From: Antedon mediterranea
Taxonomy: Eukaryota > Echinodermata > Crinoidea > Comatulida > Antedonidae
NCBI RefSeq assembly: GCF_964355755.1
Contig: NC_092674.1
Coordinates: 15,445,001 to 15,509,000, forward strand
DNA length: 64,000 nucleotides
Reading direction: 5' to 3'
How positions within the stretch are numbered: the first letter of the stretch is position 1; the number at the start of each line of letters is the position of its first letter. Below, piece after piece: positions 9,495 through 22,790 of the stretch. Made by a program: the position numbers and the translations under genes. The notes under the pieces were generated by a model, which searched no databases, was not told the DNA's origin, and saw only the letters and a list, made by a program, of their open reading frames with translations.

Positions 9495-12400
9495 AAAAAA
9501 AAAAATATATATATATATGAGATATTAAAAAATGATTATAGGCGTGGAATAATTTCTTTCTGCATCCCTAATTTACCATCGCCGCCGCTTTTGTTTTGTT
9601 TCATTATACCCTTTGCAACTATATTTGTTCATGCTTCACAAATTACCATATTTTATTTGTGTTACACAGTTTCTTTGAAAATAAGCGCAGGTTTGTTTTT
9701 GTGTGGGGATAGTTCAAAACAGTAAAATTCCTATTTTTTGTACACAAATGTTGTAAATAGAGAGGTAGGCATTAAAACAAAATATGGAAATAAAACGTGT
9801 GGTAAACATTCAGATCAGATGACTAAATACGCAACATAACTTAAATATTACGTTTCTGCTAGTGTTCAACTTTATATTTCAAATATCCACAATTATTATA
9901 CACACAAACTTTTTTTTTAACTTTCTATGGAGTTACCAGATATTAGTATTACAACTACCGAAAAAGGGGTATGTCAAATTCTGTATTTTACCATTTTAAA
10001 GGGAAATTTATGTTTTTTCGTCGTGATTTCTCTTAAACATATTTGATTTATGTACAATTAACCAGATATTATATGTAAAATTCATGCCTGCATCTGAGCT
10101 TTAACATTAAAAAGATACAATATCTGTATTTCCGAATAAATGGCAGTATGGCGCGCCGGACGTTGTTCTCTGTATAAATGAATAATTTCGCTTCACGTAA
10201 AATAGGACTAACACGCCCTCACACACTAGTACTCACTAGCTCATAGAATAATAAATGTAAAGTGGTTGATGGATAAGGTGATTCGTAGCGTATTATTAAC
10301 TACAGTACATATTCGTTGTAAATGTCAATACAGAACAAACTATTTCCATAATTTTCTTTAGTAGTAGGCCTAATCCATGAATACTAACTATACAGATCAA
10401 TCGGTGTTGTTTTCAGTGTCTAAAAAGGTAAAATCGGATTACGTTACGGATACAACGCATAAATCATGGATGAATGAAGTTGAAATATCATTTGAGCCCA
10501 CAGCACATTCAGAATAGATTTCATAATGTTCAAATCCAAAATAATTTTGAATAAAATTATGTATTGCTAATTTTTTAAGGAATACGAAACATACTGTATG
10601 TTTAAAGCAATGTAAATGCTAGCATAGTTGGGACATCCCAGAAAATGTGAGTTGTATAATAATAATAATAATATATAATTAAATAAAGTCTCAACATGTT
10701 GGCATATTGTGTCTTTTAGATTTCTTGCTTTGTATGCGGTATGATAAAAAGATAGACATTAAGTTTAAATTAAATTAGAAGATCATTATTCATATTTTAA
10801 TATTTAATGTGAATTGCACTATAGAAAGAAAGTCTCTTTTAATTTGACGAAAGATTGCAACGCTCAGTTGTTTCAATATTGGTGTCAACAGGCGTGTTTT
10901 TGTTAACATTTTCGATAGCCTCCACTCACTCACTCACTTACTGTACTTACTAGAAATTTATAAAAAAAGGATTTGATATGGATTCATTATAGAAATGGGC
11001 GGATCTTTGAAAAGTGTATCTCGTTTGATACTGAAGACCTCTCTGAGGAACTATTAGTATATGCATATTTAAATTTTTCTTATGTGTCTTATTATTATTT
11101 CCATAATAAGGAATGATAAGATTATAGTGACCTTACAAAATTGCTAGTAGGCATAGGTATACAAACCTCTGAATCTCATAAAATAGTGAAGTCTTTTAAA
11201 AAAGGGTTGGAAAGCGGCCATTCATAGAAATTATTTATTAGAAATAGAAGGTATAGCTTATTTCATCTGTATTATATTTAATTAAAGAGATGGAAAATGG
11301 TTTGATGTTATTATCGCTGTATCCAAAATACTATACACGTATAGGCCTACGTCACTCGGAAACATTGTTTTAATCAGCAATCAATTAGTGAGGTTTGCTA
11401 TTGATTTTTGTTTATAATGTTATCTGAAGGCTCGTTCATATCATTATTTTGGTAGTCTTGAACAATATCAATTTGAAGAAGAGTTAATTTGATTTGAAGA
11501 AAGGGCAGTTTTGTTGTAAATCCGAATCATTCGATTTTATACTGAATATTAGACCAAACTACACATGATAAATTATTTCCCAACGCCCTTAAACATAAAA
11601 CTACTTTGATATTACGCTTAACTAAGGAATGTGAATACTGTATACGTTTTATTCAAGTAGCTATATAATGCATCCTATACTCGGTATGTCTACCGCAAAC
11701 GGATTTTCATTCATTATAATCACGCACTGTATTTAGTTTATGTTTAGTTATCTTGGTCAAGTCAAGTTATAAACCAAAATATATTTAAAATGGCGGCCAT
11801 ATTGAAATTTAACATGGCGGCAACTTTAATAACAATATATTTGGAACCCCCAGTTTATGAAACAATTTTTAAAGTCAAGTTATAAGAGCCAAAATATGAA
11901 AATCTGGACTAGTCTAATAAAAACCTACACTTATTTGAGAGGCTACCGACAATAGGCTATTCGCATAATACCTGATACACAATTTCTCGTACCGTTGAAA
12001 TTACTTTATACTTTGAAGTTGGTGAGCTTATCTCCGACATTACTATATACACTGTATACAGTAGGCCTACTACTATAATTTTAAAAATTGAAATGAAATA
12101 GGAAATGGAGGACTAAACAAAGTGGTACACAGTATTTGCAATTGACAATTTAATTAGGCGTCACGTGGTAATAAATCAACTGCCATTAAGAGCGATATAG
12201 ATGAATGATTTGAGCCATGTGTACAAATCATGTAAGCCTATCGTCAAATGTACTCTACTTACGTGTGTACAGGTATAGTTATGTGACTAGAATACATGCC
12301 ATGTTCCTACAATGAACGTTTCAAGATAATAATCCTCCTGTAACTCAACCAAATACGAGATTCGGTGTAAATGTTTATAATTTTGTAATGTAAACACCAA

Positions 12401-12550
12401 AAGTCACACTTTGATTATCAGTAGACGTTTTTGGCCAAAAATGTTTTTGGTTAGCGGTACACGTTAAAACGGTTAATTTCAAGTGCAGCATTAATTAGTA
12501 CTTTTTTCATCAAAGCGTTTAGGCCTAACTAATGTTTTCTTGTTCGAAAT

Positions 12551-12666
12551 AACTAGTAGTAGGCCTAGTTAGCTATAATAACTAGTAGTAGGCCTAGTTC
12601 CCTATAATAACTAGTAGTAGGCCTAGTTAGCTATAATAACTAGTAGTAGGCCTAGTTCGCTATAAT
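12551..12666. repeat. 29-bp tandem repeat, four copies
   Basis: Four copies of a 29-bp unit beginning AACTAGTAGTAGGCCTAGTT. They differ at two adjacent bases, alternating between TTAGCTAT and TTC(C/G)CTAT endings. Each contains the AGGCCT palindrome common across the window. Confidence 0.95.
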
Positions 12667-15600
12667 ACTGCACACAGTATATTACTTGAAGATGCTTCAA
12701 ATCTAACATTCCATAAAAAACTATGGAGAAAATGTTGTAAATTATTGATTGGCAAAATTAGATTAGATCAGATTAATTAATTAATTAATCGGTATCGAAA
12801 GCTACATACTGGTTTGTATTATCATATATTGAAATTGGCCTACGTTATAGCATCCACAACATTATGTTGTATAATTAAACGGCGCAAGGTAGTGAGGTTA
12901 TTGTATCCGAATAGACTGTACTGATCTGCATGTTTCAGAAATACTATCTCAGAGCCGATACTATAAAGAATTTTGACAGAAATAATGACAATACGTTGGG
13001 GCTTCCCTGGAGCGATGCAATTAATCAATGAACAGCACTTGTACAAAGTGTATGTCAACCTAGTTCATTTATCAATCACCTCCTATAATGAACTTTCATT
13101 TCAGTCATTTAATAGATGTATTGAATAAAGAAGAACAATGTAAATATAATTTTTGGTACAACAATATCGAAATGTTTTAACGTGATGACTGCATTTAATA
13201 ACACTAATTACGATAGTAATGTCGCATATAGTACATTCGGTCGCTTATTGATTGCGCAAACAAATTCAGCAGCCTGTGCATGTGTGAAGCTCTAAGTAAA
13301 AATAGATATGTGTCAACTAACGCTATAGTAGTGATCCAATGGGTCGTAGTGACAACGGGCGCAGCTTGAATACCGACTAAGCTTTGATGTGAACCGAATT
13401 CTTGTCTTATAAGCTATGAGGACGTCGAACGTAAAGAACTTTGGCATTTTGCAATTAGTGATCCAACTGTTCGTACGCCACTCTATCATCCAGCTGCATT
13501 CCGCTGCAAATTTCTAATTGGCTAATTGTATCCTCCGCATGTTCCAATAAGTCTAAACCGTCTTTAATGAACACTGATAATTCGTATATATATACTTAAT
13601 ATTCTATGGTAGGTAGAAATAACATGTCTACTGGATACACTACATAATAATAGGTCTATGTTATAGAATTATCGGTACCCATTGTAGTGATTTCGGTGAG
13701 TTTTTAATTCAAGGCTAATTTAAGAATAAGAATTATTAGAAATAAATTACAGGAAAGCTGATTGCTATACATACATTTCAATTTACTCTTCGGAAATTCG
13801 AACTGATTTATTGTAAACAATACGGCAATATAGCGTATCAGATTATACAGTACATGTGAAGTATATCGGAGCAAATGTTTTATAGCGACCATAATAACAG
13901 GGATAGTGTAAAAAAGGAGTAATGGAAGTTATAGTAATAACAAATATTAATACATATAAAAAAAAAGAATTGTCGAAAGGAATGCATACATACCAAAAAA
14001 GTACATCTTCCGAATCCAAATGTTCATTAATTCCGATGTATGTTTGGAGCGTCTAGTCCAACGCTTATGTTGAGTGAGAAAACAACTGATTTAGCAACTA
14101 TATTGATATGTTCTTTTACCTTTCAGTTGAGTTGATCATTAAAAGAATTAAACACAACTTGGCGGCGGCAGCGCAGTCAGACTTAAAAAAAACAGGTTCG
14201 GTTTGTTATATTGTGTGACGATAATAGCCAATTCATAGGGTACTATCACTGAACATTCATTCGGTGAAAATACATTGCTTCATCGTTTCTGCTAAAGTCA
14301 ACAATGTATTAAGCCTATAGGTTTAATAAACAAATCCGTGATAACTTGCATCACAAACGCGATCAGAATGATATGTTCCAAAAAATGGGCAAATCTATCA
14401 ATGTAGATAATAATTATATTGTGAGGGCCAGGATTTGGAAATCGAAGAGGGCGGTATACTAAGCAATTTTCAGACAAGGTTGAATCAGAAAGTCATGGTT
14501 GTATTGACAATTGGGGGTGACAATGTGAGATTATTTTGAATTATCTACAATTAGAGTGTCAAGATTTAATAAAACATTTTCAGCAGTGTTTTCATTCTTT
14601 TATTTAAAGGGCAAACCGGCATTATTGGGTCATGGTACTACTCAATATCATTAATTTCAAACAGACAAAAGCTGACTAAAATTGACATCAATTTTAGCTC
14701 TATTAAAAAAGTATATTATTTTACATAAGTAACGTTTCAAGGTTGAATTTTAATGCTGGATTAGGCACAGGTAACTGAATACAGGTGCGTTATTATCCCA
14801 CGATTCCATGTATCAAATCATCCGAATCGGTTTAGAAAATCAAAGTACTAGGCTTAAACGGATAATGTGTACTTCCGACACTCTTTCCATTACAGCCTAT
14901 TATTCTTGCAACCCACTTATTTTCAAAAAGTATCAAAAATTGACTGTAATACTATAAACGCGTTCAACCACATTTGTAGAGTCTAAAATACAAAACACAT
15001 AGAACGATGAACTGTACAATAAGAAATAAACTACTATACATTTGGGAATAAAACACTGTTGAGATTATATGTAGTTACTCTAACAAAATTGTATCTCTGG
15101 TCACCTATCTTTTATGTGCAAAAAGCAAAAAACTCATTTAGCATTGTATTATGGGTGAGCCTAAAATGTAGGCTATACTCGAATGTAATCCTATAAACAC
15201 AAATTATATTCTGAAACTCCACATTATCCTCTCAACGAAATATTGAAACGGAAAGTATAAATCTGTCATTATATTGTGATATATTCAAAACCAAGTTCTA
15301 TTACCGCAGTATCAATAACACCGGCTATCACAGAGCGGGTTGCTGTGAGGCTATAATTTCACACCAATGCAGACGTAACTTGTAGGCCTACTATAATTTG
15401 GATTTCAAATGTCCGCCCAGTAGTGGATCAACACATATCATTTAGAATAAACCGAAAGAAAACTCACAATTGACGAGTCAGTTTTAATTAATATTATTAT
15501 CCGTTGTCAATCCTCAACCACAGTAAGAAACTGTATCCGTTATATTAAATATCACTCACCGAAATAATATTATGTTGTATCCTTGAAAAGTTTTGATACC

Positions 15601-15780
15601 AGCACTATTATGAGAGCGCTTCTTATTTAAGCATAGGCCTATATTACCAAAATAACCACGTAGGCCTAAGTGATTCCATTCACTATCCTTCTCAAATGTG
15701 ACAATTATACAAACACAAGGTATACAAGATGCAGATAGGCGTAAAAGCTATTTTTGTCATAGGGAAAAAATCCCGGCTTT

Positions 15781-15850
15781 TTCTGAGTGGATTTGAACCC
15801 TGGAACCTGATATTAGTAGACGTGCATCTTAACAACTCCACTTAACTAAT
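15781..15850 (-). repeat. tRNA-like SINE head (weak)
   Basis: The minus strand shows a box-A-like TTAAGTGGAGTTGTTAAG and a box B GGTTCAAATCC about 35 nt apart. No full cloverleaf with an acceptor stem was found, so this is at best a decayed tRNA-derived repeat. Confidence 0.35.
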
Positions 15851-16253
15851 AATGTCATTATTAGTGAATTAAATGATGTGTATGATGATGTAAATCAAGC
15901 ATTATTAAGCAGTGCCTACGTTTGCTAGGTTGAATATTTTAAAGCACTGGAGAGGGACACATCAGCCACCGATTATTAAACGCAAATTGACTTTGTGGGA
16001 AAGTATGATTGCGTTAGAAGCGTACTGTATAGTATTATACCGTAGGCCTACTGTAATAATATGTGAAAGTGAATGTATCGTTTAGCTGTAAGTCGCTTAC
16101 TACCTGCGGACTATTACGAATATCAAATGATGTCATTAACGTGTATATCATCCAAACGAGCGTTTTAAATGTGCAGTCTTCTGCTGTCCATTATGGCGAG
16201 AGTTGCAAGTCACTATAGTCCTCTTACAAAAGATTTCAAATGATTATAAGTGG

Positions 16254-16336
16254 GGATGAGGATGATTATGAGGATGATGATGATGATGACGACGATGATG
16301 ATGGAGATGACGACGACGATGATTACAATGATGATT
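16254..16336. repeat. (GAT)n-rich simple repeat
   Basis: Imperfect GAT/GAC trinucleotide tract. A 102-codon minus-strand frame across it is just Ile/Val-rich translation of the repeat. Confidence 0.9.
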
Positions 16337-16860
16337 AGCCTATAATACAAATTATTAAGTACAATTGGAGTAATACAAAAGAATGCATGAATTAGGCCTA
16401 AGTAATAAGTTAAAATCTGGTTATAAGTTGTTTGAGTTAGCAACAGTGCAAGTGCAATTTTTATTATTTTCCGGAATTTATAAGATTTCGCATTGCTGAC
16501 CAAGTCATTGCCTTGCTTCACCTTAAAACAACAACCTTATTGCCTTTTTATTATGAGAATGACATGAACGTAATTTTAAATCATTAAATCTCTCTGTTGA
16601 TACTGAATTTATGGAATAATGGCATGTTAGTGGGTTTTTACACACAGCTGAATATGTTGAATCATTTAATTTAATGGCAGTTTAGTAGGAACTGACCATT
16701 CAACAATCTTATTTAAATCATTTTTTAACAATCTTCTAAACCAGGAATAGGACTTGAAATAAGAATTATTATAATCAGCAAATTGACAAATTGAATTCAC
16801 CCGCAAACGGGCTACGAACTTCCATCTCCTCTATAACAAAATGATAAAGCAAACGCTTAT

Positions 16861-16956
16861 GTGGCAGGCCTATGTGGCAGGGCTATGTTATGTGGCAGGG
16901 CTATGTGGCAGGGCTATGTGGCAGGCCTATGTGGCAGGGCTATGTGGCAGGCCTAT
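16861..16956. repeat. 13-bp minisatellite, seven copies
   Basis: Seven copies of GTGGCAGG(C/G)CTAT with one 5-bp partial unit after the second copy. Confidence 0.9.
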
Positions 16957-16959
16957 GTT

Positions 16960-17900
16960 TTCAAAGGTTAGAAGAAGAATATAAGAAAATAACAACTATT
17001 GCTTAAGTCACTAATTCTACATTTTGAGTCAGGAATAAAAGCTTTTGTCAATAACAATCCAGTACGGTGCCCTATTCAAATCGATTATCTTATAATCAGG
17101 GAAGAGGGAAATTAACTCTTCCCGGCTTATTATAATAAATTCTTGGATTCCCGAGTAATATTGTTTATTTATTCGTGTAGGCCTACATAAAGGATTCTCG
17201 ACTCGATAACTGGTGTTAAAGACACTATAACTGTTTATGTCTCCCTTTGGTTTGCCATGCTTTTTATATACTGACTTTGTATTGAATGTAAAGCTAAGAA
17301 CGTAGAAAGATATCAGATCGTAAAATCTAAGCGTTAACCAATAAAAGGTTTTGCTCATTCATAAAATCTGTGTAACGAGACCAAAAAGAGATTTTCATTA
17401 ATATATGCTTAGTCGGCTTTTAGCGTATTTTGTAGGAAATATCTAATTCGATTAGATGTACATCTACGATTTCCGTTGATAAACTACTTGACACGCAGAT
17501 AATGACCCGTTGACCTATCTGATATTTCAAGTTCATCAACGGAGTACATACTTAAGATACGGATTTATGACACTAATCTTTACGATGGTTGGATATACGT
17601 TAATATCAAATTTCTTGGTACAGGAATGATGCGATCTTAAGCTTGTATCTCTTGATGATGCCGAGATGGGCGAGTGTTTGTACCATCAACAAAATATATT
17701 TGTCATGGAACAAAAATTAAGTGAACATAACAAAATCAACACAAATTACTGAACTAATATTATAGTAAATTAATAATGTTAATAGTAAATAAAATGATCC
17801 ATCCCAATTCTAATAGTAAACAGAATGAGGTCAAACTTATTTTTATTACAGGCATAATCATATTTTTGTCGTTAATAAGATTTTATAAATTATTTAAACT
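16960..17900. other. No gene recognised
   Basis: A minus-strand frame at 17029-17358 (109 codons) has an ATG and ordinary amino-acid composition but no domain I recognise and no splice or neighbour support. The rest is AT-rich. Confidence 0.4.
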
Positions 17901-17904
17901 CAGT

Positions 17905-18195
17905 TGGCGGGAGGTAGTGGTTACAAAGAGAGGTGGTCGCTTACGAGATGTGGTCGATTATGGAAAGCGGTCCTTTATGAGAGGTGGGCGTTTATAGAGG
18001 TTGTCGATTATCTGAAGCGGTCCCTTACGAGAGAAGGTGAGTGGTCACTTTACGAGAGGTGGTCGATTATAAGACGCGGTCCCTTACGAGAGGAGGTGAG
18101 TGATCACTACGCATGGTAGTCAATTATAAGACGCGGTCCCTTACGAGAGGTGTTTGTCGTTTAAGAGAGGTGATCGATTATGAGAAGCGGTCCTT
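17905..18195. repeat. Minisatellite with ~51-58 bp period
   Basis: About five diverged copies of a unit containing GGTCGATTAT, then AAG(A/C)CGCGGTCCCTTACGAG. The GGTCGATTAT anchors sit near 17952, 18002, 18060, 18117 and 18172. The array ends directly at an R1 repeat copy. Confidence 0.85.
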
Positions 18196-18340
18196 TAAAG
18201 ATGTATTGTCCACCTGAAAAATTATTATTACAATGTTTTGTTGAATATGCCATTTTAATGTCACATAATAGTTGGTCAAAAAAGAGAAATTGGATGAAAA
18301 CAATTTATATTTACCTGAAAAAAATTGGCTGCCAGCCAAT
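18192..18340 (+). repeat. Dispersed repeat R1, copy 2
   Basis: TTTAAAGATGTATTGTCCAC, followed by TTGTTGAATATGCCATTTTA and ATTTACCTGAAAAAA, matching the copies at 5117 and 30454. A G-rich tract (GGGGGAGGGGGG) follows near 18430, resembling GGGTGGAGGGGGATATA near 5785, so the shared unit may extend to about 18460. Confidence 0.75.
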
Positions 18341-18470
18341 GGGTCTAGCAAAAGATCTGGAATTGTTTTAATACTGAAGTAAAGCATTACATTCAAAATA
18401 AGTGTTACTGTTTTAAAGCTCAGTATAAATGGGGGAGGGGGGGGGGGGCGGATATATAGGAAAATCTTTC

Positions 18471-18890
18471 TACTATCTTGGACTTGCACTGTGTATGGAC
18501 TCTAACCTTACGGTTGTCATCAAATACATCATTTCATGCTATCCATTCTAAATATCTTATTCTCAAACTTTTGCATTCTTCTCATTCATTTTATCCATTT
18601 TAGTCTTGGTAAAAAGAAAGAGTATTTTATATTCTTCCCCTGAGTTTATAGCCTCTCTAAACAGAATAGAATAATGACCAATTTCATAAGTACGTTTGTA
18701 ATCAATTTTTACCGTTTTTTTATTGTCAATTTATATATTTTAATTAATATTGTATATACAAAAATGTAAATGAAGGCAAATGTGGTTGGTAACATCAAAA
18801 TCAATCATTTTATGTTTATATAGTATAAGCTATATTAATGTATGGGACCTACTTTTAACTGTATCATAAATAAGAGAATGTATCGCAAAC
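18471..18890 (+). mobile_element. 3'-UTR fragment of the Tx1-like LINE family
   Basis: Closely matches 40732-41150, which lies immediately after the ORF2 remains of the plus-strand LINE at 37340-41240. Shared blocks include TTGCAC(A/T)GTGTATGGACTC-type sequence, TCTAACCTTACGG, CCATTCTAAATATCTTATT and CCCCTGAGTTTATAGCCTCT. This is therefore a severely 5'-truncated insertion of that family. Confidence 0.75.
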
Positions 18891-21800
18891 TTTATATCTA
18901 CATTACTCTACAGGTGGTACTTGTCAAAGTAGGGCAAAACATCTGAACCTACAAGAAGAACCTACAACATCAAAACAACATTTCAGAATTAGTAATTTTA
19001 ACAAAAACACATTTTCTCGAGTAATACATATTATGGCTTTAGCATTTTTTAAATTGTCATCAAGTTTAGTCCATGTTCGTAACAGTTAAAAAATGTAAAC
19101 AAAAAGTTATTTTAATTAAGGTACCAAACGTTGTATCGTTGATTTGTTGATAAATAAATACGTTTTTAGTCGGTCGAATTCCTCGGTATATGTATCTAAC
19201 GGACTAATAAACCTTTTCAAACTCAAACATTAAATTATTTTTTTTATCTGGTTTATAAATCATTTTTCACATCTATTATTTTTACACACAGATAATAATG
19301 TGCATGAGCTATCGATATTATGTGACCCAAACTTTACCACTTTCTTATTGATCGCACCTCAGGCAACGCAAATCCAATCCTGGACGAGCTTCATTATCTA
19401 CAACCGTATTAACAATGGTCCTTGATTTAATTCAAATTCGACTCATTCTCAATCTTATCCATGTATTGCTATAGGCCTACGAAATACATACGAAGTAAAT
19501 TTTTTACATTAGATAATGAACAGTTTAGGATACCACAGCAATTAACACTGGCAAATATCAACATTTCTATTTTATGATGCTCATGAGTGCAAAGCCAGAG
19601 AAAGGAGTTTTTCGTCAAACTACGACCACGATACAATAGAATGCAATATAGAATTTGACTGTACAATATTTAACTACACGATGTCGTAGGAAATTTGCTT
19701 ACGGTACTTTACTTACCATTTATCTTTATTCATGGTTCATTGGATATTCAATATGTCGTGTTATTTGGTAATATGCAACTTCTCAATAGAATTTGAAATT
19801 TATTCTATTTTCGAACAATCTCATTATCTCTCGTTTTGTGCTTAATAAATATTTCAGGTAGATCTTTTTTAAGGAAAATCTTTTATAACATGTAAATATT
19901 ATATGGCCTATTTACATAATAATAAATAAAATAATATAAAATAAATAAATAAATAATAATGTGGTCTGTTTGATTCCAATAACGCCTTCCTTTAAAATGT
20001 CTAAAAGATATCCATGCTAACTCTACTCGTTCAAATGAAGTAGAAATACAACAATTCAATAATAGTAAATTGGAAAGTGATGAATTAAAATATTGATTAA
20101 AAACATAAATGGCATAGAAATGATAAAGACAAGATCAATGTTAATAATGAAAAAGTGTAACATGTATAAATAATATTAAGAGAAACATAGACTTCATGTC
20201 ATTTAAAAACAAACCAAATTAATATACTTTAAATTTATCCTAAATGTGCTAATATATTTTTTTACAATTGTTGTTTTTTCCATCAACAGCATCATTATCA
20301 TCATCGTATCATTAGGCACGATACGATGTTATTGTTCATAATAACAATTGCTTAATAAATGGGCATGTACAGAATTTTTTTAAACATTTAGAAGTCACAC
20401 GACAAACTACTTTTATTTATTGGCAATTGTAACACTGTATAAAAAAAGTCGTAGACCTTATTAGTAAGTTTATTAGGGCTTAACTTTCACCAGAGGAATA
20501 CTTATGAATTTTATCCAAATATGTGCACCACTCCCTCCATTAGAACATGAATGATTGACATCCAAAATCAGTCAATTTACTAATGAAATTACTTCCAGTC
20601 AATAATGTCGTAAATTAAATCTAATTAAATTACTAACAACAAATAAATCAATTGACTTCACCTTCAATGACATTAGTCTTTAAGAAAAATGAATATGGCG
20701 ATTTTGTAAGCCTGGTTAATCTTTTATCAAATTTATATATTATTTACAGTCATTTAATCACTTTGGAGAATCTTCAGACAGTGAATAAGTAATGTATAAA
20801 TGAAACGTTTTGTCCCAAAGCAAACATTATTATTATTATTACTCTTACTGTCATGCCAGGCATAACGTAAAATTATTTAAATGAATCTAAGTCAAACGCA
20901 ATGTAGACCTTATTAAGATGTCAGAGTTAACGCTGTTAAAAAACTAATTGAGTATTAGAAATATTGCATACCGTTAGGGGAGCATTATGTAAGTATTGTG
21001 GAGATTTATGCATGTATTCTGTTTTGTGCAATCATTAAACTTCGGAGTAAGTAGTTTATGCTAAAATAAATATATGTCAGTTTTCCACGACTGCACATCA
21101 TTATCGGAATGTGTAAGTATACTCATTTTGTTGTTGCTGTTTTAGTTCCTCTTTGGATATCGTTATAATGCGTTTATAAGCTAAAATGCACGAAATAGAC
21201 CCACCGAAATCTAAAATTGAAATCTAGAAATGAAGTTATAACATCAAGCAGCCATGCAGGGCTTTATCTTTATGAAAAACACACGTTTTTAAAAGTACTA
21301 TATAGATTTATAGATGTTCAATTTTCTATTAACATCCTTTTCAATGTTTTTTATTACTATATTTGTCCATCTGTATATGTATTGATAAATACATGACGTC
21401 ATAACTAAAAAGTGGCAAACATAACGGAGTTAACAATCTTGACAAACGGAATTTGAACCGAGTAGCCATCGAGAATCAATCTACAACTCCACAGAACTTC
21501 AAAAAATACTATGATAACAAATGGTCATTACGCTCTTCCTTTTTTTTTTTCTAAAAAGTCATTTCCCTCAGATGGCCAATTAATTTTAATCACATTTTTA
21601 TTTGAAATCCCTTTCGAAATTTCCCTCTATTACAAAGGTGTTCTTTGAACTAGAAGATTTACGGAAATGTGAGATGAACAGAAAGAAATGCAACATTTGA
21701 AATAAGAAACTCAGAATGATAGCATGGAATGACACATATTAAATGAGAACCGCAAGCGTAGTTAGTACATGCAATGTTGCACAATTGCATAGTGTATTCG

Positions 21801-21960
21801 ATTACAACCATTGGAAAAATATATTCATGATAAATATTCAAAATAAAATTGAACCCATATATAAAATAGCTGAAATTACCAAAACAGCTGTTTTATCGAT
21901 TCTTTCGATGTTACTTACTGCATACCTTTCTCTAATACATTCGATTTATTCGACGTTATA
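18891..21960. other. AT-rich DNA without recognisable gene
   Basis: Contains short AAT/AATA tracts (about 19915-19965, 20830-20840). A weak tRNA-like box B (GGTTCAAATTCC on the minus strand) sits near 21430-21490 without a convincing partner box. The small frames at 19469-19666 and 21659-21967 show no domain. Confidence 0.5.
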
Positions 21961-21967
21961 CAAATAG

Positions 21968-22102
21968 TGCACAAGTCAGAGTCCGTTAGTGGAGATGCGG
22001 CGCATTCAAGGGTATTTACAATGTTGCTGCATGTTGGTCTCGTAAATACCCGACAGTGCGCCGCATTTTCACTACCCTAACGTACGAATTTAGACTTGTG
22101 CA
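21968..22102. mobile_element. Compact hairpin element (~135 bp)
   Basis: A near-perfect fold-back. TGCACAAGTC opens it and GACTTGTGCA closes it, with ATGCGGCGCA / TGCGCCGCAT and GGGTATTTAC / GTAAATACCC pairs inside and a ~20-nt loop. A 17-bp sequence TACTGCATACCTTTCTC occurs on both sides (about 21915 and 22120), suggesting a local duplication around it. It is probably a very short MITE or an inverted-repeat relic. Confidence 0.7.
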
Positions 22103-22109
22103 TTATTTT

Positions 22110-22790
22110 TTAATTACTACTGCATACCTTTCTCGTATCGGTTTTATGCTTGTATCTGGTTATTGCTTATGCAGACAATCTCACACTAAAAATTACACCA
22201 TTTGAGCAATCAAATATATAAAAACAATAAGCAGTCAGGTGATAAAGATCTCTGACAGAGATCGTAACGTTCGAGTAAGTACTCCGTTTACTCCATAGCT
22301 CAATATGTCGGTCGTTTGGTTGGTCGGTCGGTCGGTAAACACTAACTCAAATTAGTGACTGGGCCAGCCATGTATATGGCCTTGTTATATTATGGCAAAC
22401 AAGAAAATGTATCTTTTATTGATAGGCAATGTTCAATTTAATGAAACAATCACATTTTATGAGTTATATGCAATTACGGTACTGTATACTAATATTATAT
22501 TGTGTGTTTCAAAACGATGAAGGAAATTCTGAGATCTGAGAGAGAAAAAAAGGCCGGCCTTATCCAAGATCTTGTTGATGTGATATTATTTACCTATCAA
22601 CTGAACTTTTTAAAAATTATTTACACTTAATTGTTTATCATTGGACAGAGATAGATAAATTATATCCCTAGCTTTAGAAACACTTCTTCATCAGAGTCAT
22701 GGATTAAGGAATAGAAGGATATACATCGAGGGTGACATCAAACGATTTTTCAACGCGCTCGCCTATACTCTGGTGCCAATCAAACAAATA
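22110..22790. other. No gene recognised
   Basis: AT-rich. It includes a short GGTC/GGTT tract at about 22302-22338. The last ten bases (22781-22790) are the left target duplication of the neighbouring fold-back element. Confidence 0.5.

Larger units (their letters stand above)
9495..16200. other. Long AT-rich stretch without recognisable gene
   Basis: Short frames at 12840-13058 and 13704-13892 show no domain. The stretch probably contains the first intron, non-coding exon and promoter of the esterase gene, but nothing marks them clearly. Features seen: a 29-bp tandem repeat (12551-12666), a tRNA-like sequence (15781-15850) and scattered TAGGCCTA palindromes. Confidence 0.5.

Noticed and set aside
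16213-16521. 102-codon minus-strand frame rich in Ile/Val
   Set aside because: It is the translation of a GAT/GAC microsatellite.
17029-17358. 109-codon minus-strand frame
   Set aside because: No recognisable family, no neighbour or splice support; too short to claim as a gene.
12551-18195. CRISPR-like arrays
   Set aside because: The repeats are contiguous minisatellites without unique spacers, in an animal genome.
22302-22338. A further copy of the TAGTCGCG element
   Set aside because: Only the GGTC microsatellite and a weak ATGTCGG match; none of the other modules are present.
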